This document shows, one piece after another, positions 29,868-39,052 of a DNA stretch of 64,000 bases. Under the pieces are notes generated by a model. That model did no database searches and was not told where the DNA came from. It saw only the letters and a list, made by a program, of their open reading frames with translations. Source of the stretch: Streptococcus hyointestinalis (GTDB lineage Bacteria > Bacillota > Bacilli > Lactobacillales > Streptococcaceae); the NCBI RefSeq assembly GCF_011039275.1, contig NZ_JAAKGB010000001.1, forward strand, positions 1,302,001-1,366,000, in the 5' to 3' direction. The translations under genes and the position numbers were made by a program. How positions within the stretch are numbered: position 1 is the stretch's first letter; every line of letters starts with the position of its first letter.

Positions 29868-31421
29868 TTAAAAATCTTTTTCAGAAAGCTTGTGCTTCAT
29901 TTCGCCAGCGTTTTCTTTTTGCGCAAGAGCATTGGCATTAACGTAAGCGATAGCTCCAGCTTTTAGGACGTCAAAGTCAATACCTGAAGCGTTGAAAATA
30001 GTGCCTGTATCTACATTTTCAATGGAAACAGACACTCGTGCCTGCGCATCAATCCCATCCGTCACCGCATCAATCGTATAGCTGAGCAGTTTCACTGTTT
30101 GGTTAAAGAACTTGTCGATAGCATTGTAAATTGCCTCAACAGAGCCTTTGCCGTTTGCTAGGATAGCGACTTCTTCGCCGTCTGTATTGGTCATAAAGAC
30201 CTCTGCTGTGTTGGTTTCGTCGCTGTTTGAAGTCAGGGTCAGATTGCTAAAGTGGAAGCCTTCTGGATTTTCAATCTCAACACCTGAGACAAGGGCGATA
30301 ATATCAGCGTCTGTAATCTCGTGTTTTTTATCTGCCAGTTTTTTGAACTTGGCAAAAAGACTCTTGATTTCCGCTTCATCAAAGGTCAAGTCAAGTTCTT
30401 TGAGCTTTTCAATGAAAGCATGACGACCAGAGAGCTTGCCAAGTGGCAGTGAGTTTTTCTTGACGCCAACCAGCTCTGGGGTGATGATTTCGTATGTCAG
30501 TGGATTTTTCAGCACGCCGTCTTGGTGGATACCAGACTCGTGTGAGAAGGCATTGCCACCGACCACAGCCTTGTTTTTTGGAATGGCAATCCCTGAAAAA
30601 CGAGACACCAAGTCGGCTGTATTGACAGTTTCGTTGAGTTTGATAGGGCTTTTAGCTTGATAGAAATCTTCTCGGATGTTGAGCGCTACAGCGACTTCTT
30701 CCAGCGCAGCATTTCCCGCACGCTCACCAATACCATTGACTGTCCCCTCGATACGACCAGCGCCATTTTTGATGGCAGAAAGTGTGTTGGCTACCGCCAT
30801 ACCAAGATCATTGTGACAGTGTGGGCTAAAGATAATCTTGCGGTCTGATTTGACATTTTCGATGAGGTGTTTGAAGATAGCGCCGTATTCTGTCGGTGTT
30901 GTAAAACCAACAGTATCAGGGATGTTGATATAGGTCGCACCTGCGTCCACAGCGGTTTGGCAGACCTCAAGGAGGTAGTCAAGCTCTGTGCGTGTGGCGT
31001 CCTCTGGCGAGAACTCCACCACATCAAAATACTTTCTAGCATAGCTGACCTGCTCTTTGATGATGTCAAGGATTTCTGCCTTTGATTTTTTGAGTTTGAA
31101 CTCACGATGGATTGGGCTGGTTGCGATAAAGACATGGCATTGAGGATATTTGGCGTCTTTGAGCGCTTCATAGCAAGCGTCAATGTCTGATTTAACCGAG
31201 CGGGCTAGCCCTGACACAGCGGTTGTCGTCATGGTTTTGGCGATTTGTTTGACCGCCTCAAATGAATCTGGACTGGCTGCAGGAAAACCTGCCTCAATGA
31301 CTGAAATGCCCCATTTTTCAAGCTGCTTTGCGATAGCTACTTTTTCTTTGATGGAAAAATTAACGCCTGGTGTCTGCTCACCGTCACGAAGTGTGGTATC
31401 AAGAAATTCAACTGTTTGCAT
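29868..31421 (-). CDS. leuA: 2-isopropylmalate synthase
   Basis: A 517-aa enzyme condensing acetyl-CoA and 2-ketoisovalerate, first committed step to leucine. Catalytic TIM barrel: EFLDTTLRDGEQTPG (residues 4-18), SPEDATR, HCHNDLGMAVAN (metal His), NGIGERAGNA. The C-terminal domain (about 390-517) is the leucine-feedback LeuA dimer domain. AAAGGTGA precedes ATG 31421; the extra upstream codons overlap the attenuator. First gene of leuA-leuB-DUF1294-leuC-leuD. Confidence 0.96.
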   Translation of the reverse strand: MQTVEFLDTTLRDGEQTPGVNFSIKEKVAIAKQLEKWGISVIEAGFPAASPDSFEAVKQIAKTMTTTAVSGLARSVKSDIDACYEALKDAKYPQCHVFIATSPIHREFKLKKSKAEILDIIKEQVSYARKYFDVVEFSPEDATRTELDYLLEVCQTAVDAGATYINIPDTVGFTTPTEYGAIFKHLIENVKSDRKIIFSPHCHNDLGMAVANTLSAIKNGAGRIEGTVNGIGERAGNAALEEVAVALNIREDFYQAKSPIKLNETVNTADLVSRFSGIAIPKNKAVVGGNAFSHESGIHQDGVLKNPLTYEIITPELVGVKKNSLPLGKLSGRHAFIEKLKELDLTFDEAEIKSLFAKFKKLADKKHEITDADIIALVSGVEIENPEGFHFSNLTLTSNSDETNTAEVFMTNTDGEEVAILANGKGSVEAIYNAIDKFFNQTVKLLSYTIDAVTDGIDAQARVSVSIENVDTGTIFNASGIDFDVLKAGAIAYVNANALAQKENAGEMKHKLSEKDF

Positions 31422-31451
31422 CTGCTTCACCTTTTCTAATTCTAATATACT

Positions 31452-31528
31452 AAAAAACATCCCACTACCAAGCGAGATGTTTTTCCCGCTTGGTAAGCCA
31501 AACAGGACTAATGCTTTTGCACTAGCCC
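31452..31528 (-). promoter_or_regulatory. Transcription attenuator of the leu operon
   Basis: Three hairpins on the minus strand after the leader peptide. Hairpin 1 (31528-31505): GGGCTAGTGC / GCATTAGTCC around AAAA, covering the leader stop. Hairpin 2 (31494-31467): ACCAAGCG / CGCTTGGT. Terminator (31484-31453): AAAAACATC / GATGTTTTT then T residues. Hairpin 2 and the terminator interleave and cannot coexist, the classical antiterminator arrangement. Stalling at the Leu codons of the leader would favour hairpin 2 and leu expression. Confidence 0.8.
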
Positions 31529-31566
31529 AGACACCTCAATAGCAAAACGATTGAAACTGTACGCAT
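31522..31566 (-). CDS. leuL: Leucine-rich leader peptide LeuL
   Basis: A 14-codon reading frame, MRTVSIVLLLRCLG, with AGGAG 6 nt before the ATG. Three consecutive leucine codons (TTG CTA TTG, codons 8-10) and another at 13 make it a leucine sensor. It lies between a consensus promoter and an alternative terminator before leuA. Too short to be a functional protein; translation itself is the signal. Confidence 0.85.
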   Translation of the reverse strand: MRTVSIVLLLRCLG

Positions 31567-31596
31567 TTGACTTCTCCTTGAATGTTTGTTGATAGT

Positions 31597-31625
31597 AGTA
31601 TATAATTTTCAGACTATTTTGTCAA
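31597..31625 (-). promoter_or_regulatory. Promoter of the leu operon
   Basis: Minus strand TTGACA (31625-31620), 17 nt, TATACT (31602-31597), 31 nt before the leader peptide ATG. Confidence 0.9.
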
Positions 31626-31657
31626 TGATAATGTGAAAAGTTTTTTGACTTTTTGAG

Positions 31658-31688
31658 ACAAAAAAGACTCAGCTTGTGCCAAGTCTTT
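31658..31688 (-). terminator. Terminator of udk
   Basis: AAAGACT...AGTCTTT stem with an internal TGC/GC helper pair and a TTTTTTG tail on the minus strand. Confidence 0.8.
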
Positions 31689-31693
31689 TACTC

Positions 31694-32329
31694 TTATTCT
31701 TCAGTAGCGTCCGCCAAAATGCTTGCCACCTTGGTGTTAATCAAGTCAATAGCGACAACATTGCTGACACCCTCAGGGATGACCACATCGGCATAGCGCT
31801 TTGTCGGCTCGATAAACTGATGATACATAGGCTTCACCACACTTGTGTACTGCTCGATAATGCTATCTAAGCTACGCCCACGCTCCTCCATATCACGCTT
31901 GATACGACGAATGATACGAATATCATCATCCGTATCCACAAAGACCTTGATGTCCATCAAATCACGCAAGCGCTTATCCTCAAGCACCAAAATCCCTTCA
32001 ACGATAAAGACATCTTGAGGTTCTTGACGATAGGTCTCGCTACTGCGAGTGTGCTGCGTATAGTCGTAGATAGGAATATCGACTGGGCGCCCTGCAATCA
32101 GCTCGTTTAAGTGCTCAATCATCAGATCCGTATCAAAGGCAAGCGGGTGGTCGTAGTTGGTTGTGACACGCTCTTCAAAGGTCAGATGGCTTTGGTCTTT
32201 GTAGTAAGAATCGTGCTCAATCATAGCGATATTTTCATCTGGAAAATGTGACAAAATAGCTCGTGACACACTGGTTTTTCCTCCACCAGAACCACCAGTA
32301 ACACCGATAATAATTGGTTTTTTAGGCAT
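31694..32329 (-). CDS. udk: Uridine/cytidine kinase
   Basis: A 211-aa salvage kinase that phosphorylates uridine and cytidine to UMP and CMP. P-loop [14 protein letters not shown] (residues 9-22), the DSYYKD motif at about 40, and NYDHPLAFD. Length typical. It lies between the leu operon and the divergently transcribed helicase gene. Its ATG at 32329 is preceded by a GGAGTA site. Confidence 0.95.
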   Translation of the reverse strand: MPKKPIIIGVTGGSGGGKTSVSRAILSHFPDENIAMIEHDSYYKDQSHLTFEERVTTNYDHPLAFDTDLMIEHLNELIAGRPVDIPIYDYTQHTRSSETYRQEPQDVFIVEGILVLEDKRLRDLMDIKVFVDTDDDIRIIRRIKRDMEERGRSLDSIIEQYTSVVKPMYHQFIEPTKRYADVVIPEGVSNVVAIDLINTKVASILADATEE

Positions 32330-32455
32330 AATTACTCCATTCTCAAAAATGCTTTCCTATCTATTTTACACTATATTTGACATTTGAAAAGCCCCAAAAG
32401 GCAACTTAGACAAAATGTAAGCTTTCGAACACTTCTGTCTCCCTAGCTTTTTTGG

Positions 32456-32461
32456 TATAAT
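32456..32461 (+). promoter_or_regulatory. Extended -10 of the DEAD-box helicase gene
   Basis: TGGTATAAT, 30 nt before the ATG at 32492, with GAGG in between. Confidence 0.7.
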
Positions 32462-32491
32462 GGTAAAAACAAAAGAATTTGAGGATTTACT

Positions 32492-33577
32492 ATGAACCGT
32501 TTTCCTGATAGTTGGAACACACTTTTTGAGGAAAAAAATATCACAGCACTCACGCCTATTCAAGAGGCGCTGTTTGAGCCTATCACTAAAGGGCAAAATG
32601 TCCTTGGTATCAGCCCGACAGGCACAGGAAAGACTCTTGCTTATCTTCTGCCCTTGCTCCTAAAATTGCAACCTAAAAAAGCGCAGCAATTGCTTATTCT
32701 AGCGCCAAATTCAGAGCTGGCTGGACAGTTATTTGAGGTCAGCAAAACTTGGGCAGAGCCTCTTGGCTTACAAGCGCAGCTCTTTTTATCCGGCTCTAGT
32801 CAGAAACGCCAAATTGAGCGCTTGAAAAAAGGACCAGAAATTCTCATTGGGACTGCTGGTCGGATTTTTGAGTTGGTCAAGCTCAAAAAAATCAAAATGA
32901 TGAAGGTTGACACCATCGTCTTAGACGAGTTTGATGAGCTTCTCGGTGACTCTCAGTACAGCTTTGTCACCAAAATCTGCCACTATGTGCCTCGTAGTCA
33001 CCAGATGATTTACATCTCAGCCACACAAAAAATTGCACAGGACGCTTTAGCAGATGACACGGTGCGTATCGACCTGTCTGATACGGAGACGGCACCTATC
33101 AAGCACTACTACGTCATGCTTGATAAGCGCGACAAGACCGACTTTTTGCGCAAGCTCTCAAACATCCCTGACTTTAGAGCGCTGGTCTTTTTCAATAGCT
33201 TGTCTGAACTTGGTGCTTGTGAGGAGCGTTTGCAATTTCACCAAGCGTCAGCCGTGTCTCTTGCCAGTGACATCAATGTCAAATTCCGCAAGGTGATTTT
33301 GGATAAGTTTAAACAAAATGAGATTGCCCTACTTCTTGCGACTGACTTGGTAGCTCGTGGGCTTGATATTGAGGCGCTTGATTATGTGGTCAATGCAGAG
33401 CTGGCTCGAGACAAAGAAACCTACACACACCGTGCTGGACGTACAGGACGCATGCACAAAGAAGGCTCTGTCATCACGTTTGTCACCAACAAAGAAGAAC
33501 TCAAACAGCTCAAAAAATACGCTCCTGTGCAGGAAATTTCCCTAAAAAATCAGCAATTTTACATCAAAGAAAACTAG
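32492..33577 (+). CDS. DEAD-box RNA helicase
   Basis: A 361-aa ATP-dependent RNA helicase. Q motif LTPIQEALFEP, motif I PTGTGKT (residues 42-48), motif II DEFD rather than DEAD, motif III SATQK, motif V DLVARGLDI and motif VI HRAGRTGRM. It has no C-terminal RNA-binding extension, so it is a short family member, similar in size to minor streptococcal helicases. A cold-shock or ribosome-assembly role is a family inference only. Confidence 0.9.
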   Translation: MNRFPDSWNTLFEEKNITALTPIQEALFEPITKGQNVLGISPTGTGKTLAYLLPLLLKLQPKKAQQLLILAPNSELAGQLFEVSKTWAEPLGLQAQLFLSGSSQKRQIERLKKGPEILIGTAGRIFELVKLKKIKMMKVDTIVLDEFDELLGDSQYSFVTKICHYVPRSHQMIYISATQKIAQDALADDTVRIDLSDTETAPIKHYYVMLDKRDKTDFLRKLSNIPDFRALVFFNSLSELGACEERLQFHQASAVSLASDINVKFRKVILDKFKQNEIALLLATDLVARGLDIEALDYVVNAELARDKETYTHRAGRTGRMHKEGSVITFVTNKEELKQLKKYAPVQEISLKNQQFYIKEN

Positions 33578-33598
33578 ATTGGACAACCAATCTAGTTT
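33571..33598. terminator. Bidirectional terminator between the helicase and fol genes
   Basis: AAACTAGATTGG / CCAATCTAGTTT, 12 bp with an ACAA loop, with T runs on both strands. It overlaps the helicase stop codon. Confidence 0.95.
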
Positions 33599-33599
33599 T

Positions 33600-33845
33600 T
33601 CATTTTTTTCTGTGCCAATAATCATAAACCAGCACGACAATTGCTAAAACGATAACAGCATAAAAGCCAAAGATGATGATACCAAGATGTGTCATAACGA
33701 TTAGCCATAACAAGAAAAGACAAAAAGCAAAGAAAAGTTTACCCCAAAAACCTAGCTTTCGCTTTAAGAACCACTCGATAAAACTCTCCTGAGCTGAAAA
33801 GCGACCTTCTCTATAGTCTTGTCGTAATTTCTTAAAGTTTCTCAT
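33600..33845 (-). CDS. Small two-helix membrane protein after folK
   Basis: An 81-aa protein: basic amphipathic N-terminus (MRNFKKLRQDYREGRF...), then two hydrophobic segments (about 35-52 and 54-76) and a KK end. Its start overlaps the folK stop by 4 nt, so it is the last gene of the folate operon. I do not recognise a family. Confidence 0.75.
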   Translation of the reverse strand: MRNFKKLRQDYREGRFSAQESFIEWFLKRKLGFWGKLFFAFCLFLLWLIVMTHLGIIIFGFYAVIVLAIVVLVYDYWHRKK

Positions 33846-34336
33846 GACAAGTTTAATTCACTGTAGTAATGAATGTCAGACCTGTCTAGCTGTTCCAGAT
33901 ACTCTGCTAGCTTATTGCCATTTGGCAGGGTAAGCTTCGGCTCAATATCCAGCAAGGGCTGCAAGACAAAGGCACGCTGGCACATATAAGGGTGAGGCAG
34001 GGTGAGCTGAGCGCTTTTTAGCGTCTGGTCATCGTAGAGCAAAAGGTCAATGTCAATGGTTCGAGGTCCCCAATGCTCATGGCGCACACGCCCTAACTGA
34101 GTCTCGATTACCTGCGTTTGCTCTAGCAACTCTTCTGGCAAAAGCGTTGTCTCAAGGAGACAGCAGAGATTTAAAAAATCGTCTTGATTGGTATTGCCCC
34201 AAGCGGCGGTCTCATAGATAGGTGACACGGCGACTAGCTCTGTACTATCTAGGTGGCTAAGCGCTCTCACCGCCTGCTCTAGGTAGGCTTTACGCTCGCC
34301 CATATTGCTACCAAGACTGAGGTAAACTTTACTCAT
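33842..34336 (-). CDS. folK: 6-hydroxymethyl-7,8-dihydropterin pyrophosphokinase
   Basis: A 164-aa enzyme that transfers pyrophosphate to hydroxymethyl-dihydropterin. Seen: VYLSLGSNMGERKAYLEQA near the N-terminus, RHEHWGPRTIDIDLLLYDD (catalytic Asp pair) and LPHPYMCQRAFVLQPLLDI. Start MSKVYLSL at 34336; it overlaps folB by 8 nt. Folate pathway partner of FolB and FolP. Confidence 0.95.
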   Translation of the reverse strand: MSKVYLSLGSNMGERKAYLEQAVRALSHLDSTELVAVSPIYETAAWGNTNQDDFLNLCCLLETTLLPEELLEQTQVIETQLGRVRHEHWGPRTIDIDLLLYDDQTLKSAQLTLPHPYMCQRAFVLQPLLDIEPKLTLPNGNKLAEYLEQLDRSDIHYYSELNLS

Positions 34337-34694
34337 GGCGTTCACGCTCCAATGCAATCCCTACACTATCATAGTGCCCGTTAATAGGTGGATTTTCCTT
34401 GGTGATTTTAAGAGTTACTTTCTTGATTTTTGGAAATGTCGCAAGCAAATCCTCACAAATCACACCCGCCAAGCGCTCAATCAGCGCATAGCGCTCCTTT
34501 TCTACGTGTTCTTTGATACAGTCAAAGACTTGCCCATAATGCACCGTATCTTCTAGATTGTCCGTCTGTGAAGCAGACAGCAAATCAACACTCAAGACAC
34601 AGTCCACTCGAAAAATCTGACCTAAAACCTGTTCTTCTGAAAGAGCGCCGTGATAGCCGTAAAAACGGCAATTTTCTAAATATATCTTATCCAT
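34329..34694 (-). CDS. folB: Dihydroneopterin aldolase
   Basis: A 121-aa enzyme giving hydroxymethyl-dihydropterin from dihydroneopterin. Seen: YLENCRFYGYHGALSEEQVLGQ (with the substrate-binding Tyr and Glu), DCVLSVDLLSAS and the C-terminal ENPPINGHYDSVGIALER. Starts immediately after the folP stop. Confidence 0.95.
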   Translation of the reverse strand: MDKIYLENCRFYGYHGALSEEQVLGQIFRVDCVLSVDLLSASQTDNLEDTVHYGQVFDCIKEHVEKERYALIERLAGVICEDLLATFPKIKKVTLKITKENPPINGHYDSVGIALERERHE

Positions 34695-35501
34695 CTAATC
34701 CACCAACTGTTCAATGACCTTGACAAGGTCTTTATTAGCTTTGACGTTGTGTACCCGCACGATATGACAGCCCTTCATCAGTGCCCAAGCAGACAGAGCC
34801 GCTGTCCCTTGGTCACGCTCTAACATATCACGATTGCCACCAAGCAGATAATTCACCGTGCGCTTACGTGAAATGCCAAAAAGCACTGGATAACCAAGAG
34901 ACGTCACTCGCTCCAATCCCTTTAACAACTCAATATTTTGCGCTTCGTTTTTGGCAAAGCCAAAGCCTGGGTCAATCCAAATGTTTTCCTCTGGCACACC
35001 TGCCTCACGTGCTGCCTGTACTCGCTCGCTCAAAAAGTCACAGACATCTTGCGTCACATCGTCATAGTGCTCTTCTTTTTGATTGTGCATGAGGATGATC
35101 GGTGCTTTTTTCTCAGCTGCTAAAGCCAGCATTTCCCCATCGTAAAGCCCTGCCCAGACATCGTTTAAAATGTGAGCGCCAGCTTCAAGTGCTGCCTTTG
35201 CGACAGGTGTCTTGTAGGTGTCTATCGATAGGAGAACCTCTGGAAATGCCTCTCTAATCGCTGTGATGACAGGAACAACACGCTTGATTTCTTCCTCTTC
35301 AGTCACAAAGCTAGCGCCAGGTCTTGTCGACTCACCACCGATGTCAATAATGGCTGCGCCGTCTGCGATGAGTTGCTCTGCCTGTTTGAGGGCATTTTCT
35401 ACACTGTCGTATTGCCCGCCATCTGAAAAAGAATCTGGGGTGACGTTTAAAATCCCCATGATAGCGGCTTTGCCGTCTATGTGATAAGGTCCGATATTCA
35501 T
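34695..35501 (-). CDS. folP: Dihydropteroate synthase
   Basis: A 268-aa enzyme joining pterin pyrophosphate and p-aminobenzoate, the sulfonamide target. Seen: IMGILNVTPDSFSDGGQY, IDIGGESTRPGASFVTEEEE, LSIDTYKTPVA, WIDPGFGFAKN and FGISRKRTVNYLLGG. None of these regions looks mutated in an obvious way; resistance cannot be judged from sequence. Overlaps folC as ATGA. Confidence 0.96.
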   Translation of the reverse strand: MNIGPYHIDGKAAIMGILNVTPDSFSDGGQYDSVENALKQAEQLIADGAAIIDIGGESTRPGASFVTEEEEIKRVVPVITAIREAFPEVLLSIDTYKTPVAKAALEAGAHILNDVWAGLYDGEMLALAAEKKAPIILMHNQKEEHYDDVTQDVCDFLSERVQAAREAGVPEENIWIDPGFGFAKNEAQNIELLKGLERVTSLGYPVLFGISRKRTVNYLLGGNRDMLERDQGTAALSAWALMKGCHIVRVHNVKANKDLVKVIEQLVD

Positions 35502-36745
35502 GCTAACTCCTTTGTGATATACTGTCTAACTTGCGAGATAAAGTAGAGAGACCCCGTGATGAGGTAAAAAACGTCTGGACTCTTTGCCTCATCCACCCAT
35601 TCCTGCCAAGAAATCACCTTGTCATACTTTTCAGGATAATTCTCTAAAGCCAGCGCTCGTGGATAATCAAAAGTCGTCACACTGACTTCGCCTAGCTCTT
35701 CTAGCTGCTCAAGCATGGCTGCAGCTGGCTTTGTATTGATAGCTGCAACCAAAATCTTGATAGGCTTGTCAGTGTAGTCTTTCATCACAGCAACCAAGGC
35801 GGCTATGCTTTCTTGATTGTGAGCGCCGTCAATCATGAGATTTTGACGCATTAGCTCTGTCCGCCCAGCCCAATGCGTGCTCTCTAGTCCTTTTTTGATG
35901 ACATCTTTTGTCACACGAGGGTACTCTTTCTCCAGCAAAAGACTAGCAGTAATGGCGAGACTAGCATTTGCCATCTGGTGAGCTCCAAGCAGTTGCAAGT
36001 GAATAGCTGAAATCTCACACGCACGCTTGCGGTAGGTAAAACTATCCCCTGCAACCTCGATACTAAAATCACGTCCCAAGCAATAAGTCGGACTGTCGGT
36101 CTCCCTTGCTTTTGCCTGAAAGACACGCTCAACATCAGCTCTGCTATTGGCATAAATCAAGGGAACCTTTTGGTCTAGAACACCGACTTTTTGACGAGCG
36201 ATAGCTTCGTGAGTCTCACCGAGTACTGCCTGATGGTCAAGTCCGATTGATGGGCAAATGACAGCCAGCGCTTTAAAGACATTGGTCGAGTCGTAAAGCC
36301 CACCCATGCCTGCCTCGATAAAGGCGATGTCAACAGGATGGATATGCCCAAAATACTCAAACATCAAGAGCGTAATCACTTCAAACTCTGTCGCAGGCTC
36401 CAAGTCAGACTCAAGTGACATGCGCTCCACAACAGGCTTGATACGCTCCACTGCCTGCAAAAAATCCACCTTTGCCATCATCTCGCCATTGACACTGATA
36501 CGCTCTCTAAAATCCAAGATGTATGGCGAGGTAAAAGTCCCCACCTCATAGCCAGCTAAGCTAAAAATATGCTGCAGATAGCTGGTCGTAGAGCCTTTGC
36601 CATTGGTGCCAACGATATGGACAGCCGCTAAGTTGCGCTCGGGATGTCCCAGCTGCTCAAGCATCCAATCCATGCGCTCAAGCCCCGGCTTTATGCCAAA
36701 AGTGAGCTTACTATGTATCCACTCCAGAGCTTCTCGATAAGTCAT
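35498..36745 (-). CDS. folC: Folylpolyglutamate synthase / dihydrofolate synthase
   Basis: A 415-aa Mur-ligase-like enzyme that adds glutamate to folates. P-loop VHIVGTNGKGSTTSYL (about 43-58), SPYILDFRERISVNG, and MIDGAHNQESIAAL in the C-terminal domain. First gene of folC-folP-folB-folK. Unlike the usual streptococcal order, folE is not between folC and folP. GAAGGGA precedes the ATG. Confidence 0.94.
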   Translation of the reverse strand: MTYREALEWIHSKLTFGIKPGLERMDWMLEQLGHPERNLAAVHIVGTNGKGSTTSYLQHIFSLAGYEVGTFTSPYILDFRERISVNGEMMAKVDFLQAVERIKPVVERMSLESDLEPATEFEVITLLMFEYFGHIHPVDIAFIEAGMGGLYDSTNVFKALAVICPSIGLDHQAVLGETHEAIARQKVGVLDQKVPLIYANSRADVERVFQAKARETDSPTYCLGRDFSIEVAGDSFTYRKRACEISAIHLQLLGAHQMANASLAITASLLLEKEYPRVTKDVIKKGLESTHWAGRTELMRQNLMIDGAHNQESIAALVAVMKDYTDKPIKILVAAINTKPAAAMLEQLEELGEVSVTTFDYPRALALENYPEKYDKVISWQEWVDEAKSPDVFYLITGSLYFISQVRQYITKELA

Positions 36746-36763
36746 GATCTTCCCTTCTAAAGA

Positions 36764-36789
36764 AAAATGGCTTATTGACTAGCCATTTT
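36764..36789 (-). terminator. Terminator between thrB and folC
   Basis: AAAATGGCT / AGCCATTTT, 9 bp, followed by TTTTCTTT on the minus strand. It separates the hom-thrB unit from folC. Confidence 0.85.
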
Positions 36790-36796
36790 ATCCTGT

Positions 36797-37660
36797 TTAT
36801 TCTGTTACTACTAAACCATTTGTATCTAGGCTCAAGACCTCAATGCTACCATCAAGCCCTAGCTTTTCAAGCTGATCTACAAACGGCGCTGCCTTGTCTT
36901 TTGCAATCAAGGTCATAACAGTTGGTCCTGCACCTGAGAGATAAGTCGCATAAGCGCCATTTTTGTGAGCGAGTTCCTTAATAGGAGTAAACTCAGCCAC
37001 TAACTGCTGACGAAAACGCTCATGGAACAAATCCGCCTCGATAGCTTTGCCTGCCTTTGTCAAATCACCTGTCAAGAGAGCAGAGACAGCGAGATTGGCG
37101 ATACTGCTTGCCTTAACCGATTCACTGTAGTCAAAGGTAGTCGGCAAGACACCACGGCTGTCGCTGGTTTTGAGCTCATAGCTAGGAATGAAAGCGACAA
37201 AAGCACAGTCTGGAAAAGGTGCTACAACACTTGTCGTCTGCTTACCATCGTAACTTGCGACAACGAGATTGCCAAATAAAGCTGGTGCGACATTGTCTGG
37301 GTGTCCTTCGATTTGCGTCGCTAAGTCAAGCTTTTCTTGATCGCTAAGGTTAAGGTCGCCTAGCTGATTAGCAAGCTCAATGCCTGCGACAATGACAGAA
37401 CTGGATGACCCTAAACCACGTGCTAGTGGGATATCAGACACCATATCAATCTTGTGTGGTGCAAGATCAGGTTTCACTTTGAGTGCTGTTTGGATGAGGA
37501 GATTACGCTCATCTGTCGGGATGTCCCCCAAATCATGCTGCACTTCCCACTGACTAGATGGCTCTAAAACCGTGATGGTCAGGTACTTGCTGACAGCAAC
37601 CCCAACGGAATCAAAGCCTGGACCAATATTCGCACTCGTTGCTGGAACTGTGATTTTCAT
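36797..37660 (-). CDS. thrB: Homoserine kinase
   Basis: A 287-aa GHMP kinase, O-phosphorylates homoserine for threonine. Seen: [25 protein letters not shown] (N-terminus), [24 protein letters not shown] (ATP loop), [13 protein letters not shown] and [12 protein letters not shown]. Two nt after hom. Confidence 0.96.
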   Translation of the reverse strand: MKITVPATSANIGPGFDSVGVAVSKYLTITVLEPSSQWEVQHDLGDIPTDERNLLIQTALKVKPDLAPHKIDMVSDIPLARGLGSSSSVIVAGIELANQLGDLNLSDQEKLDLATQIEGHPDNVAPALFGNLVVASYDGKQTTSVVAPFPDCAFVAFIPSYELKTSDSRGVLPTTFDYSESVKASSIANLAVSALLTGDLTKAGKAIEADLFHERFRQQLVAEFTPIKELAHKNGAYATYLSGAGPTVMTLIAKDKAAPFVDQLEKLGLDGSIEVLSLDTNGLVVTE

Positions 37661-37662
37661 GC

Positions 37663-38949
37663 TTATTCCCCTAAGACCTTAAATGTATTGAGAAGCTTCA
37701 TATCGCTGATGGCTGAAAGTTTCTCAGTGATATGCGCTAGCTGTGTCTTACTCATGCTGTGCGTGATGATGACAACACGTGCTTGGTTGTCACTTGCTTT
37801 TTGCTGTAAGACTTGCTCAAATGAGATGTCCTCAGCGTTAAATAATTCAGCAAGGCGAAGAAGTTGCCCCTTTTCATCTGGCGTTGTGATGGCAAAATAG
37901 TAATGACTCTTCACGTCACTAGCGTCCGCCAAGCGTGTTTCTCTGCTAAATTCGTTAAATGGTTTTCCAACAGTGTCGTCTGACAAACGGCGAGCAATGC
38001 GCACAATATCAGCCGTTACAGATGTCGCTGTTGGCTTTTGCCCAGCCCCTGGTCCGTAGTACATAGACTCACCGATACCGATAGACTCGACAAAGACAGC
38101 GTTCATCACGTCATTGACGCTGGCTAGTGGATGGTCTTTTGGCAAGAAAGTTGGCGACACTTCGGCAGAGATACCAGAGGCAGTCTCACGAATATCACCG
38201 ACCAACTTGATGACATAGCCTAGCTCTTGCGCAACCGCCACATCATCTGGCGTAATGGTCGAGATACCTTGGTGGTCAACCTGCTCAAAATCAATGGTCA
38301 TGCCAAAACCAAACTGACTCAAAATAACCGCTTTATAAGCAGCGTCAATCCCTTCAACGTCGTTGGTTGGGTCGCTTTCCGCATAACCTAGACGTTGTGC
38401 TTCAGCAAGCGCTGCGTCATAAGTCCAGCCTTCATCAACCATCTTGGTCATCATGAAGTTAGAGGTACCATTTAAGACACCTAAAATACGGGTCACCTTG
38501 TCAGAAGTGAGGGAGTTGGCTAATGTCCGCAAGATAGGAATACCGCCCGCAACAGCTGCTTCATAGTAAAAAGCAAGTCCTTTTTCTTGAGCGAGAGCAA
38601 TGAGCTCTTTGCCGTGTGTGGCAATCAAGTCTTTATTAGCTGACACCACGTGCTTACCAGCTTCCAGTGCCTTTGTGATAAAGGTTTTTGCTGGCTCGAT
38701 ACGTCCCATCAACTCAACGACGATTTGAATGTCGTCGTCACTTAAGATCGCATCCACATCCGTCACAAAGTTGTAGGCATGTCCTGCTGCGACAAGTCGC
38801 TCTTTTTCAGCGTCGTCTTTGACCAAGACTTTTGCAATTTCTAATTTATCTTTAGCGGCTTCTTCAATTTTTTGACCATTTTCCTGCAATAAAAACGGAA
38901 TCCCGCTCGCAACTGTTCCAAATCCTAATAATCCAATTTTAATCGACAT
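37663..38949 (-). CDS. hom: Homoserine dehydrogenase
   Basis: A 428-aa NAD(P)H enzyme turning aspartate semialdehyde into homoserine, entry point for threonine and methionine. [12 protein letters not shown] (nucleotide fold), [25 protein letters not shown] and [12 protein letters not shown] are conserved. The C-terminal 80 residues form an ACT domain, so feedback regulation by threonine is likely. Translation begins after AAAAAAGGAG. Driven by an extended -10 (TGGTATAAT) at 39001-39006. Confidence 0.95.
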   Translation of the reverse strand: MSIKIGLLGFGTVASGIPFLLQENGQKIEEAAKDKLEIAKVLVKDDAEKERLVAAGHAYNFVTDVDAILSDDDIQIVVELMGRIEPAKTFITKALEAGKHVVSANKDLIATHGKELIALAQEKGLAFYYEAAVAGGIPILRTLANSLTSDKVTRILGVLNGTSNFMMTKMVDEGWTYDAALAEAQRLGYAESDPTNDVEGIDAAYKAVILSQFGFGMTIDFEQVDHQGISTITPDDVAVAQELGYVIKLVGDIRETASGISAEVSPTFLPKDHPLASVNDVMNAVFVESIGIGESMYYGPGAGQKPTATSVTADIVRIARRLSDDTVGKPFNEFSRETRLADASDVKSHYYFAITTPDEKGQLLRLAELFNAEDISFEQVLQQKASDNQARVVIITHSMSKTQLAHITEKLSAISDMKLLNTFKVLGE

Positions 38950-39000
38950 AGGGCTCTCCTTTTTTCTTTACACACTTCTAAAAAGGTGGTGATTAGCTCT

Positions 39001-39006
39001 ATTATA
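39001..39006 (-). promoter_or_regulatory. Extended -10 of hom-thrB
   Basis: Minus strand TGGTATAAT, about 50 nt before the hom start codon; the -35 is not clear. Confidence 0.65.
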
Positions 39007-39052
39007 CCAAATTTTAGCGACAATTTAATCATCAAAGGCTACTTTTTTGCAT

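Noticed and set aside
32366-32596. 76-codon minus-strand frame upstream of the DEAD-box gene
   Set aside because: It overlaps the promoter and start of the helicase in antisense and has no ribosome binding site or recognisable motif.
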